From the NCBI GenBank assembly GCA_902796125.1, contig CADBNT010000017.1, positions 1 to 49,383 of the forward strand: a stretch of DNA of 49,383 nucleotides, written 5' to 3'. Both the position numbers and the translations under genes were made by a program. Under the pieces are notes generated by a model. That model had not been told where the DNA came from. It saw only the letters and a list, made by a program, of their open reading frames with translations, and ran no database searches. Positions 26,243-34,042 of this stretch are shown here, one piece after another. Origin of the DNA: an uncultured Erysipelotrichaceae bacterium. GTDB taxonomy: Bacteria > Bacillota_I > Bacilli_A > RFN20 > CAG-826. Positions within the stretch are counted from its first letter, which is position 1. Each line of letters begins with the position of its first letter.

Positions 26243-26839
26243 TTATCTACGTTTCTTTGAAATATACCAAAGAGCGAGTGATACTTGCATTGGTATTCCT
26301 ATAAGGAATAAAGGCCAAATGATTTGAGTCAATGCATATAAGACTGTAACGAATACCGAAGCGATTAATCCCCAAGTAAGAACACTGAGTGATACAAACT
26401 TGAATGTTCTATTTCGATAGACAAGTCTATTGTTGAATAATAGAACAATCGCAGTTAATGGGACACCCCAGACAAATACTGGATAGTAAATGATTGAATT
26501 GATGACAAGCAAATAAACAAAGATAATTGTCGCGATCATCCAAGGGACAGAACCTGCTAAACAAGTGATAGCAATGTTGTTTACATCAGGAGTGTCTTCT
26601 TTGACAAATTGTTTTTTGTCCTCTTTACTTCCTTCATGGGTCAAATAGTCTAATGTGACACCATAAAATTCACATAATTGATATATAACTTCGAGCTCTG
26701 GAAGAGTCTCTCCGGTTTCCCATTTTGAGACTGCTTTATCGCTGTAATTGAACATTTCAGCAAGCTCAAGTTGGGTTAATTTCTTCTCTTTTCTAAGGTT
26801 GGCGAGGTTCTCACCGACGGTCTTTTTTAATGTTTCCAT
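26243..26839 (-). CDS. Membrane-anchored XRE-family transcription regulator
   Basis: The N-terminal part is a Cro/XRE helix-turn-helix (VGENLANLRKEKKLTQLELA, then SDKAVSKWETGETLPELEVI). After a charged linker of about 30 residues, four hydrophobic segments follow, ending in the basic ISKKRR, so the protein is probably in the membrane with its DNA-binding domain inside. The start at METLKK (26839) gives 198 residues and the usual XRE beginning; an upstream ATG at 26875 would add 12 hydrophobic residues. It is divergent from the envelope genes at 27032 and 27955, which makes it their likely regulator. Confidence 0.85.
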   Translation of the reverse strand: METLKKTVGENLANLRKEKKLTQLELAEMFNYSDKAVSKWETGETLPELEVIYQLCEFYGVTLDYLTHEGSKEDKKQFVKEDTPDVNNIAITCLAGSVPWMIATIIFVYLLVINSIIYYPVFVWGVPLTAIVLLFNNRLVYRNRTFKFVSLSVLTWGLIASVFVTVLYALTQIIWPLFLIGIPMQVSLALWYISKKRR

Positions 26840-26892
26840 ACTTAAGACAATAGAACTCTTAAAGAAAAAACGCAAGAAAGAATTTATAAAAT

Positions 26893-27000
26893 TCTATTTT
26901 CACGAGAGTTATTTTTGACGTCTATTTTTATGAGAATCATATCTCTTTTAAATATCTTCTATAAGAGGGTTATTTTGTTTTTCTATTTAATTAGAATTAA
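26893..27000. repeat. Four degenerate copies of a TCTATTTT/GAGAnTTAT motif in a divergent promoter region
   Basis: The motif TCTATTTTnAnGAGAnTnAT appears at 26893 (TCTATTTTCACGAGAGTTAT) and 26921 (TCTATTTTTATGAGAATCAT). It recurs in reduced form at 26958 (TCTATAAGAGGGTTAT) and 26982 (TCTATTTAATTAGAATTAA). Several contain small palindromes, such as ATGAGAATCAT. They lie between the XRE regulator and the genes it diverges from. Confidence 0.55.
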
Positions 27001-27031
27001 ACTCGGTCGCTTTTAGAAAGGAGAAGGCCAG

Positions 27032-27940
27032 ATGAACAAAAAAACTAGTGTCATTATCTCAACCGTAGTTGGCGCTGTCTTAATTGGCGGCGGAATCCCA
27101 CTAGGCATTTTCTTGTCCGACTTATTCTCCTTTAATGGTGTCGACTACTCGAATTTAGATGCAAGTGCTAACGAAGATAACGCTACTGCCTTAATCCGTA
27201 GATATGAAGCTGACAAATCTAAATCAGCCACTGAACTATCTGCAACTTATAGCGGTGCTGAACTCGTTATGATTGCTGAAAACAATGTAGGCGAGCATGA
27301 AAACACACAGACAGTTGGCATCGGACTTGTCAATGCAGCGATGGGAGTTAAGCAATCAATTTACTCCTCAACTGTTAAGAAAGGTGATACCTACTTCATG
27401 GAAAACCTTTCTAAGTCCAGCTTTGTTGCTTGTGCGAAACGTTTCTACCAAGCGGAAGATGAAGTTAAAACTTATACCGGAACCATCATCGATGAAAAGT
27501 CCGCAACATGGAATGACTCACCAGACACTGAACTCTCTACAAAAGATCACGATGAAAAGTGGGGCAAGGATTTATCAAGAAGCTCCATCTACATCGTCTC
27601 AAGTAAGACAGTTCTCTCTGAAGAAGTCACTCAAGATGGAGATAACCTTAAGATTCATCTCTCCCTTGATCCACTTAACTCTGTTATTCGATATGTAAAA
27701 CAGATGGTGAACGTTTCTGATCTTGCTCAACCTCCAGCATTCCATTCAGTAGATATCACTTACACCATCGACCAAAGAATGAATTTGTTAGAAAGAGATA
27801 TCAACGAAGTATATGACGTTACTTCCTTCGGTGTTGTCTCTAAAAATACCACAGGTCATTTAGTGGAAACTCTCTACTATGATGGCGATTATCAATTCCC
27901 ATCACTAAGTGAGCACTTCGACTATAGTGACTATGAATGA
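27032..27940 (+). CDS. Membrane-anchored extracellular protein, unknown function
   Basis: The 302-residue protein begins with a basic MNKK and one hydrophobic helix (residues about 6-30, IISTVVGAVLIGGGIPLGIF), so most of it is expected outside the cell. The outer part is beta-rich and contains TVKKGDTYFMENLSKSSFVA, similar in pattern to the repeated DTLY/DTIY blocks in the next gene. No enzyme motif is seen. GAAAGGAG lies 11 bases before the ATG. Its stop is 14 bases before the next start, so both form an operon. Confidence 0.75.
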   Translation: MNKKTSVIISTVVGAVLIGGGIPLGIFLSDLFSFNGVDYSNLDASANEDNATALIRRYEADKSKSATELSATYSGAELVMIAENNVGEHENTQTVGIGLVNAAMGVKQSIYSSTVKKGDTYFMENLSKSSFVACAKRFYQAEDEVKTYTGTIIDEKSATWNDSPDTELSTKDHDEKWGKDLSRSSIYIVSSKTVLSEEVTQDGDNLKIHLSLDPLNSVIRYVKQMVNVSDLAQPPAFHSVDITYTIDQRMNLLERDINEVYDVTSFGVVSKNTTGHLVETLYYDGDYQFPSLSEHFDYSDYE

Positions 27941-27954
27941 AAGGAGAAATTACT

Positions 27955-30927
27955 ATGAAATTTCTTATTAAAGCAGGAATATATGCCGGATTATTCGCTT
28001 GTTCAACAGGCGCGACATTTTTAATTGCATCCAATAGAGGTAGCTCTACCGCAACATCAAGAGATACTGCTGGCAATCCAACTGAGCTTGGTGGAACCTA
28101 TGCACCTCTTCCAGAAACTGCTGGTCAAAGATTACTTTCTTCAGTCATGGGTTACGAAGGAATTGAAATTGATGGTGGTCTTGGCATTGAACTTGGTGCA
28201 GGAGTCTCCATTGACTTAGATTTAAATGGTAAAGGCTCTATCCAAGATATCGAAGATATTAAGCTTCTTGTTGATTATAATGCGAAAGTTTCTGGAATCG
28301 ATATGGCGGGTCAAATTGGCTATTTTGCTGATACTCTTACTTTTTCAGTTAAAGATAAAGTTTATTTCTATTTAGAAAAAGCTGATTTAATGGATTTTGT
28401 CGAGATGATTCCAAATTACGGATTCTCGATTGAACTTCCTGATGCTTTTAAAAATATTGATGCGGCAAGTTTACTTGAAAAGATCAATAAAATTGATGTT
28501 GAAGATAGAAAAACAATCGATGATGGAAATAGTTACTTTTATACCTTCACATTAGGAGAAGGAGAAGGCGCTCTTCCTTTATATATTGTTACCGACTTAC
28601 AAGATAACTTCTTAGGCATTAGAACTGATACATTTACTTTTAATGGTACAACATTCTCTTTAAATGTTTCCTTAAAGGAAATTATTGGTGATTTAGGGAT
28701 TTCTAATCCACGCAATGATGAAGTTCTTGGTCCAAAGTTTATTAACTTCAAACCTGCATTTGGCTTATTTGATGCAGTTATGAACTTAACCAAGAGACAA
28801 ACTATTGGTGCAAATTTAAGTTTAGATATTAAGAAAGATGTTGAAGGAGTAAAAGAAGACTTCTTAGCAGGTAATCTTGATCTCAACATGGATCTTAACA
28901 ATAAAAAATACGGCATTAGAGCCAAAGTTGATGAACATAATAGAAGTCACGTTTTAAACTTTAACTATGTTAACGATACAATTTACGCTTCATTCCATAA
29001 AGTTAAAGTTTCTTTAGAAAAATCAACAGTTTCCGATTTAATTAATTACGCTTTAACTCAAATTGGCGAAGATACAATTAACGAACTCATGAATAAACTC
29101 ACCTCTATGGCGGGTTCAATTGATTTAGAATCAATCACTTCTAATTTATATTCTTCTTTTGCGTCTATTAGTCTCAATGATGAAGAACTTGCTTTAGGAG
29201 TGGATTTAAATCCATTCAATGTCGATTCTAAGTTTAATGTTGTGCTTAACTTTGCTAATAAGCAAATCAATTCAATTTCAATTACTAATTTAGCAATCAA
29301 AGAATATGTTGCGAATGTTGCTATTAACTTCGCTGACTATGTTGATTTTGATGTGAATCCAGAAGAATACACAGCTTTAGAACCAGCTTCAACACTTGTT
29401 CAAGCAATCATGAATATGATTCCTCAAAAACAATTTAGATTTGAACTTAATGGTTCAGTTGATGATGGTGACGATTCCACTAAACCAGTTAACTTTGATG
29501 GTGGATTCCAATTCGACTTAAACGATAAACTTGGCTATGGTGAAATCGACATTGTCGATAAGAAGAACTATAACCACAATATTAAAGTTGAAGAAGTAGA
29601 AGCTACTGACTTCAAGTTTGCTTACAATGACACCTTATATGGCAAATTCGATTCTAACACTGTCAGTGAGCTCATCGATTTAGTCAAAGGCATCATCACC
29701 GATCCTGATGATCACTTCATCGAACTCTTTGGAGATCTTCTTGAAAAGATTCAAAATTCTCCACTTATGCAAGGCATCAATGGTGATTATGGTTTACTTC
29801 TTGAATACGAATACATCTCTAATCTAAAGATTACTGATTCTAAATTAAGCATGGATTTCTCCCTTGCTTTAGTCGGATTTGACGATACATTCCATATCGA
29901 AATTAACTATTCTGGCGATCCAGAAAAAGGCGCGGAAGACGCAAAGATTAACTCTTTAAGTATTTCTGACCTTGAACTTCTTGGCATGTCAGTGAACTTA
30001 GATGTTGATGTTAAGAACTTTGATGATTCTTTAGAATCTTCAAGATTAAGCGTTGCTCATAGTGAAGCTAGATATGAATATATGGATTTCTCTAATATCA
30101 AAACATTACTTGCTTTAGGTATTAAGACTTCTAAATATAACTACTATCACTTCTCCGCGGATCTTGATTTACAAATCAAAACCAAGCTCCTTGGTATTGG
30201 TGGTTCACTTGCAACCATTCCAGTTGATATCAAAGTATTAACTGTCCACGGTGACGTTAAGGTTGCAGCAGAGTTTAACTCACTTCCAATTATGGCTGTT
30301 CTCACTCCAAGTGATTATGCGAGTGCGAAAGATAGAAAAGCTTCCATTTATTGGCACGATAATACCTTCTATGTCTATAGAACTGAACAAGGTAAGAAAA
30401 AAGGATTCTTAGGAATCGGTACTGGTGATTACCATGCTTATGAAGTTTATGGTAAATACGATAATGAATACTTCCTTGATAATGTCTTAGACATTCTCCT
30501 TAAAGATGTTTTATCTGTTGGAGATACAATCTCTGGACTTATTGATAACTCTGCTAACAACTCTTCAGATAATTATCAAATGAGATATGAAAAGCTTCTT
30601 AAGAGCTTCCATTATTCCAAGACTGACGGAGTCTTCACAATTGGACTTGATTTAAATGAAATGACAGGTAAATCAATGTTTGATTCTACAACACTTAAAG
30701 TGTTCGAAGATAAGTCTAATGGCATCTTAAAAGGCATCGATGCGACAGTTGTTATGTCCTTCGGACTTAACATCATCGCAGATGTCTCTATCGATTTACT
30801 TGATGACTATGTCATTGATGTTGATAATGGCAAAGTTAAATTAGATAAGATGGATGCCTACATGCTCGCTCACGAAAGCGATACATTAAATGTTCGCTGT
30901 GCGAAGTATAATGGTTCAAGTTTATAA
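27955..30927 (+). CDS. Large modular envelope protein with four repeated beta-rich units
   Basis: ATG 27955 follows AAAGGAG and gives 990 residues; an in-frame ATG at 27937 overlaps the previous gene and lacks a site. The N-terminus is a signal or anchor (KFLIKAGIYAGLFACSTGAT, a Cys at about residue 17 could be lipidated). The body has four units of about 210-240 residues. Each holds a short strand motif (KVYFYLEKADL near 133, NDTIYASFHKV near 341, NDTLYGKFDSN near 561, DNTFYVYRTEQ near 801) followed by a helix, then strands ending in acidic DVDV or DFDV stretches. The pattern recalls LolA/LppX-like lipid-binding folds, but that is inference. No catalytic motif is seen. Confidence 0.75.
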   Translation: MKFLIKAGIYAGLFACSTGATFLIASNRGSSTATSRDTAGNPTELGGTYAPLPETAGQRLLSSVMGYEGIEIDGGLGIELGAGVSIDLDLNGKGSIQDIEDIKLLVDYNAKVSGIDMAGQIGYFADTLTFSVKDKVYFYLEKADLMDFVEMIPNYGFSIELPDAFKNIDAASLLEKINKIDVEDRKTIDDGNSYFYTFTLGEGEGALPLYIVTDLQDNFLGIRTDTFTFNGTTFSLNVSLKEIIGDLGISNPRNDEVLGPKFINFKPAFGLFDAVMNLTKRQTIGANLSLDIKKDVEGVKEDFLAGNLDLNMDLNNKKYGIRAKVDEHNRSHVLNFNYVNDTIYASFHKVKVSLEKSTVSDLINYALTQIGEDTINELMNKLTSMAGSIDLESITSNLYSSFASISLNDEELALGVDLNPFNVDSKFNVVLNFANKQINSISITNLAIKEYVANVAINFADYVDFDVNPEEYTALEPASTLVQAIMNMIPQKQFRFELNGSVDDGDDSTKPVNFDGGFQFDLNDKLGYGEIDIVDKKNYNHNIKVEEVEATDFKFAYNDTLYGKFDSNTVSELIDLVKGIITDPDDHFIELFGDLLEKIQNSPLMQGINGDYGLLLEYEYISNLKITDSKLSMDFSLALVGFDDTFHIEINYSGDPEKGAEDAKINSLSISDLELLGMSVNLDVDVKNFDDSLESSRLSVAHSEARYEYMDFSNIKTLLALGIKTSKYNYYHFSADLDLQIKTKLLGIGGSLATIPVDIKVLTVHGDVKVAAEFNSLPIMAVLTPSDYASAKDRKASIYWHDNTFYVYRTEQGKKKGFLGIGTGDYHAYEVYGKYDNEYFLDNVLDILLKDVLSVGDTISGLIDNSANNSSDNYQMRYEKLLKSFHYSKTDGVFTIGLDLNEMTGKSMFDSTTLKVFEDKSNGILKGIDATVVMSFGLNIIADVSIDLLDDYVIDVDNGKVKLDKMDAYMLAHESDTLNVRCAKYNGSSL

Positions 30928-30939
30928 TTCATAAACAAT

Positions 30940-30968
30940 AAAGAGTGGCTAAATGGCTGCTCTTTTTT
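30940..30968 (+). terminator. Intrinsic terminator after the modular protein gene
   Basis: AAAGAGTGGC pairs with GGCTGCTCTTT (10 bp with two wobble pairs) around TAAATG, followed by a T run. Confidence 0.8.
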
Positions 30969-30981
30969 ATTGCTAATAAAA

Positions 30982-31010
30982 TTGACTTAGTAATGACAAT
31001 GTCATACAAT
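30982..31010 (+). promoter_or_regulatory. Promoter and palindromic operator of the RelB/PIN module
   Basis: TTGACT (30982-30987) and TACAAT (31005-31010) are 17 bases apart. A perfect palindrome ATGACA-A-TGTCAT (30993-31005) lies in the spacer and touches the -10 box. This is where a ribbon-helix-helix antitoxin would bind to shut its own promoter. Confidence 0.75.
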
Positions 31011-31037
31011 TGAATTAATGAAAGGTTGGTATCATTT

Positions 31038-31334
31038 ATGGCATTAGTTCAATTTAGAGTTGATGATAACCTTAAAAAAGAAGCTTCGGATTTATTCGAA
31101 AATTTGGGATTGGATTTATCGACTGCACTTAGGATGTTTCTTAAAAGAAGCGTGGATCAACGAGGGATTCCTTTTCCTATGCAGCTAAGTGATGTACCGC
31201 AAGCAACAAAAGCTTTGGAGGTTATGAGACGAGCTCAAGAAATCTCAAAAGAGAACGGTAATGACCAAATGACACTTGATGAAATTAATGAAGTGATACG
31301 CCTTACTAGAGAGGAGAGAAAAAAGAAAAAATAA
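31038..31334 (+). CDS. RelB/DinJ-family antitoxin
   Basis: ATG 31038 gives 98 residues beginning MALVQFRVDDNLKKEASDLF, with the ribbon-helix-helix segment LGLDLSTALRMFLKRSVDQR and GIPF, which is the RelB/DinJ signature. The frame also opens at TTG 31026, but the family starts at the strand ALVQFRVD. It should bind the palindrome in its own promoter. The C-terminal helix (about 58-98) is charged and would wrap the toxin. The toxin gene starts directly after the stop codon, and it is a PIN protein rather than RelE/YafQ. Confidence 0.88.
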   Translation: MALVQFRVDDNLKKEASDLFENLGLDLSTALRMFLKRSVDQRGIPFPMQLSDVPQATKALEVMRRAQEISKENGNDQMTLDEINEVIRLTREERKKKK

Positions 31335-31760
31335 ATGAAGATTATATACGCTGTCATTGACACAAATGTTGTGGTATCTTCTTTCTTAAAGAAAGGTTCA
31401 ATACCCAATGAGGTTGTCGAGCTAGCGTTAAACGGGCAGATTGTTCCTGTTTTAAGTGATGAAATACTGATTGAGTACAGGGAAGTTCTTTCTAGAAACG
31501 AATTTGAATTAACAGAAGAAATGGTTAATAGCTTCATTGATGACATTTCTCAAAGAGCAATATTCTTGGATAGGACTCCTACAAATGAACACTTTATTGA
31601 TCTTGATGATGCGGTGTTCTATGAAGTAGTCATGACTGCAAGAGAAAAAGACAATGCATACTTAATAACCGGAAATCTAAAGCATTACCCTCGTAAACCA
31701 TTTGTAGTTACACCCCGTGAAATGCTTGAAATAATCAAAACATTACTCGCCGATGCATAA
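31335..31760 (+). CDS. PIN-domain toxin (putative ribonuclease)
   Basis: The 141-residue protein starts MKIIYAVIDTNVVVSSFLKK with the first catalytic Asp at D9. Further PIN motifs are LSDEILIEYREVL, IDLDDAVFYEVVMTARE and AYLITGNLKHYP. It fits the 'toxin-antitoxin system toxin component, PIN family' (COG1569), as does the PIN protein at 12924, but is only distantly similar to it. It probably cuts RNA; target unknown. A hairpin terminator follows its stop codon. Confidence 0.87.
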   Translation: MKIIYAVIDTNVVVSSFLKKGSIPNEVVELALNGQIVPVLSDEILIEYREVLSRNEFELTEEMVNSFIDDISQRAIFLDRTPTNEHFIDLDDAVFYEVVMTAREKDNAYLITGNLKHYPRKPFVVTPREMLEIIKTLLADA

Positions 31761-31763
31761 AAC

Positions 31764-31797
31764 AAAAACCGTCGATCAATTGATTGGCGGTTTTGTT
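31764..31797. terminator. Bidirectional terminator between the PIN toxin and carbamate kinase genes
   Basis: AAAACCG and CGGTTTT enclose an inner stem TCGATCA/TGATTGG with two wobble pairs, making about 14 bp with a 2-base loop. T-rich ends lie on both strands and the flanking genes converge. Confidence 0.88.
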
Positions 31798-31808
31798 TAT
31801 TTAAATAC

Positions 31809-32726
31809 CTATTTAATAATTGTTCCGGCTTTGCCTTCAAAGGCAAGTGGAGCTTTTTCTAGTGAGGAGATAATAGCAGTTTTTCCAGGAGCTTCATTAA
31901 GGAACTTAACACAAGCATTTACTTTTGGATACATTGATCCTTTTGCAAAGTAATCTGTCTTGAGATAATCTTCCATTTCTTTCTTGGAGACTGATTCTAA
32001 TTTCTTTTCATCTGGTTTACGGTAGTTGATATAAACGTTATCAACAGCAGTGAGGATGACAAGATAATCAGCATCTACAAGTGACGCAACTTTAGCGGAG
32101 GCATAGTCTTTATCAATGACTGCTGCGATTCCTTCAAGCTTTCCATCCTTTTCGATGACTGGGATTCCACCTCCACCAGCACAGATGACGATATCACCTT
32201 TCTTCACGAGTGAAGAAATACTTTCTTTTTCAATGACATCAACTGGAAGTGGGGAAGCAACGACTCTTCTATAACCACGACCAGCATCTTCTTTCATGGT
32301 ATAGCCTTTTTCTTTAGCAATCTTTTCAGCAGTTTCTTTATCGTAGAAACTTCCTACTGGTTTAGATGGACTTAAGAAGAGTGGATCATCTTTATCAACG
32401 AGAACTTGTGTCACAACAGTGGCGACATTTCTCTTTAATCCTGCTTCCTTAAGAGCGTTATAGATTGCATTTTGAATATGGAAACCAATGTAGCCTTGTG
32501 ACATTGCTCCACATTCTGGGAATGGCATATCTGGTGCGGAAGTTGATTCGGTGAAGGCGAGGTTAATCATACCTACTTGTGGACCGTTTCCGTGTACGAT
32601 AATGACTTCATTACCGAGTTTGATTAAATGAACAATAGATTTAGCAACACCTTTAAGTAATTCCTTTTGTTCTTCAGCATTATTACCTAAGGCATTACCA
32701 CCTAATGAGACGACGTATCTAGACAT
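31809..32726 (-). CDS. arcC: Carbamate kinase
   Basis: The start is set at ATG 32726 after AAGGAGA, giving 305 residues from MSRYVVSLGGNALG; the frame runs 11 codons further upstream without a site. Family motifs are VIIVHGNGPQVGMINLAF, CGAMSQGYIGFHIQNA, VVASPLPVDV and VICAGGGGIPVI. It converts carbamoyl phosphate and ADP to carbamate and ATP. In E. coli the related yqeA lies near ygeW-ygeX-ygeY. Here it diverges from the catabolic cluster that ends with ygeW, so it could harvest ATP from carbamoyl phosphate made by that pathway. No arginine deiminase gene is nearby. Confidence 0.94.
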   Translation of the reverse strand: MSRYVVSLGGNALGNNAEEQKELLKGVAKSIVHLIKLGNEVIIVHGNGPQVGMINLAFTESTSAPDMPFPECGAMSQGYIGFHIQNAIYNALKEAGLKRNVATVVTQVLVDKDDPLFLSPSKPVGSFYDKETAEKIAKEKGYTMKEDAGRGYRRVVASPLPVDVIEKESISSLVKKGDIVICAGGGGIPVIEKDGKLEGIAAVIDKDYASAKVASLVDADYLVILTAVDNVYINYRKPDEKKLESVSKKEMEDYLKTDYFAKGSMYPKVNACVKFLNEAPGKTAIISSLEKAPLAFEGKAGTIIK

Positions 32727-32750
32727 ATTTATCTCCTTAACTACGAAGAT

Positions 32751-32779
32751 ATTATACAACTTAAATATAAAATGACTAA
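32751..32779 (-). promoter_or_regulatory. Promoter of the carbamate kinase gene
   Basis: On the minus strand TATAAT (32756-32751) is preceded by a weak TTAGTC 17 bases before. The leader would be about 20 bases with the AAGGAG site. It overlaps the -35 box of the promoter on the other strand. Confidence 0.5.
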
Positions 32780-32800
32780 AAACCTTATTATTGCTAAAAT
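32772..32800 (+). promoter_or_regulatory. Promoter of the small lipoprotein gene, leaderless type
   Basis: ATGACT (32772-32777) and TAAAAT (32795-32800) are 17 bases apart, and the ATG follows at 32808. No ribosome binding site is present between, so transcription would begin at or next to the start codon. Confidence 0.45.
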
Positions 32801-32807
32801 AAAATAG

Positions 32808-33395
32808 ATGAATAACTTTTTAAAAAGTTTAGCAATTATTCCCTTCTCTTTATCTTTGTTTTCTTGTAGTGCTAATGAGGTTACTCCAGAAGAATTTCTT
32901 CGCGCAATCGAGACGATAGAAAACCATGGATATGTAAGTGCGACTGAAACATATCAATATAAGAGTGTTTGTAATATTGGATTTGGAATGAACTTCGAAC
33001 ATGAAGACTTTGACACTATAGATTATTATTCTGATTCAGGGAGATGGAAACGGAAAGGACAATATAAGAGAACCCCTTTCTTCGATGATGAATTCGATGG
33101 GCCAACACGCACGGGGAGACTACATCTTGGTGTTTATAAGATTTCCAAGGACTTTATTAGTTATATCTATCTTTATGAAAACAATTGTACAAGGCACTAT
33201 TTTGTTAATCCGCTAAGAATTGAAGTAGAAGCTGATTATGTAAAAAAGGATATTAATTACAAAGGGAATGACAAATATGTTTTTAATGAATTTGGGTATC
33301 TAATCAAATTCGAATCCAAAGTCGTGGAAGATGATTACAATTCAATTTCAGGAACAACGACAGAAGAATTTTTGTCGACCATTGTTTTTAATTAG
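32808..33395 (+). CDS. Small lipoprotein of unknown function
   Basis: The 195-residue protein has a signal peptide with lipobox (MNNFLKSLAIIPFSLSLFSC, C20). The mature part is charged and Tyr-rich, with no motif I recognise. It lies between the divergent carbamate kinase gene and the mocA-xdh operon. An operator-like repeat and promoter separate it from mocA, so it may be an unrelated single gene. It starts without a visible ribosome binding site, like the lipoprotein gene at 23859. Confidence 0.72.
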   Translation: MNNFLKSLAIIPFSLSLFSCSANEVTPEEFLRAIETIENHGYVSATETYQYKSVCNIGFGMNFEHEDFDTIDYYSDSGRWKRKGQYKRTPFFDDEFDGPTRTGRLHLGVYKISKDFISYIYLYENNCTRHYFVNPLRIEVEADYVKKDINYKGNDKYVFNEFGYLIKFESKVVEDDYNSISGTTTEEFLSTIVFN

Positions 33396-33415
33396 TTCAT
33401 TTTCAAGGTTAAAAT

Positions 33416-33454
33416 GCACACGCGCTTGAAAGGTGTGCGCCTACATAATAAAAT
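33416..33454 (+). promoter_or_regulatory. Promoter of the mocA-xdh cluster with an inverted repeat over the -35 box
   Basis: TTGAAA (33426-33431) and TAAAAT (33449-33454) are 17 bases apart. GCACAC (33416-33421) and GTGTGC (33433-33438) are perfect inverted half sites with 11 bases between, so a dimeric regulator would cover the -35 box. The region is also G/C-rich compared with its surroundings. The repeat lacks a T run and is therefore not a good terminator. Confidence 0.6.
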
Positions 33455-33479
33455 ATAAGTACAATTTGTCGGAGTCAGA

Positions 33480-34028
33480 ATGATTACGGGGATTATTCTC
33501 GCGGGAGGTCTATCAACCCGCCTCAATACCAACAAACTTGTTCTTACTGTAAAAGGTAAGCCTCTTATTCGCTATGCGATTGAAGGGATGAAACCCTACG
33601 TTGATAAAATCATCGTAGTAACAGGAAAATATCACGATGAACTCCTTCCTTGGACAAAGGATGTTGTTGTAGTTAGAAACGATCACTATGAAGACGGAAT
33701 GTTCTCTTCAGTGCTTACTGGAGTAGAACACGTTGATGGTGATTTTTTCATTCTTCCAGGCGATATTTCATTTGTGTCTAAGAAAACTTATGAAGCTTTG
33801 CTTCATGGTTCTTTTTCTATACGCGTGCCTGCTCATGAAGGAAAAAACGGTCATCCTGTATTCTTCTTAAAAGAAAATAAAGAAAAAATACTTGCTATGT
33901 CTAAGGAATCCAATCTGAAGGAATATCTACTTGAAAAAGGTTTTGAAAAGATTGAAGTAAACGATCCAAATATCCTTAAAGATGTTGATACTCCAAAAGA
34001 TTACGAAGAATTATTATTGATTATGTAG
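33480..34028 (+). CDS. mocA: MocA-like molybdenum cofactor cytidylyltransferase
   Basis: The 182-residue protein is a GT-A nucleotidyltransferase with ITGIILAGGLSTRLNTNKLV, where family members have AGGxSxRMGxxK. The later motifs are NDHYEDGMFSSVLTGVE, FILPGDISFVS and GKNGHPVFF, which match MocA (E. coli ygfJ relative) better than MobA. It would attach CMP to molybdopterin to give the cytosine dinucleotide form used by many molybdenum hydroxylases. It is the first gene of the cluster and lies 14 bases before the first hydroxylase genes. GGAG precedes the ATG. Confidence 0.85.
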   Translation: MITGIILAGGLSTRLNTNKLVLTVKGKPLIRYAIEGMKPYVDKIIVVTGKYHDELLPWTKDVVVVRNDHYEDGMFSSVLTGVEHVDGDFFILPGDISFVSKKTYEALLHGSFSIRVPAHEGKNGHPVFFLKENKEKILAMSKESNLKEYLLEKGFEKIEVNDPNILKDVDTPKDYEELLLIM

Positions 34029-34042
34029 AAAGGAAACTAGAT

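Noticed and set aside
33416-33438. Terminator for the small lipoprotein gene
   Set aside because: The inverted repeat has an 11-base loop, only 6 pairs and no T run after it, and it overlaps a good -35 box; an operator fits better.
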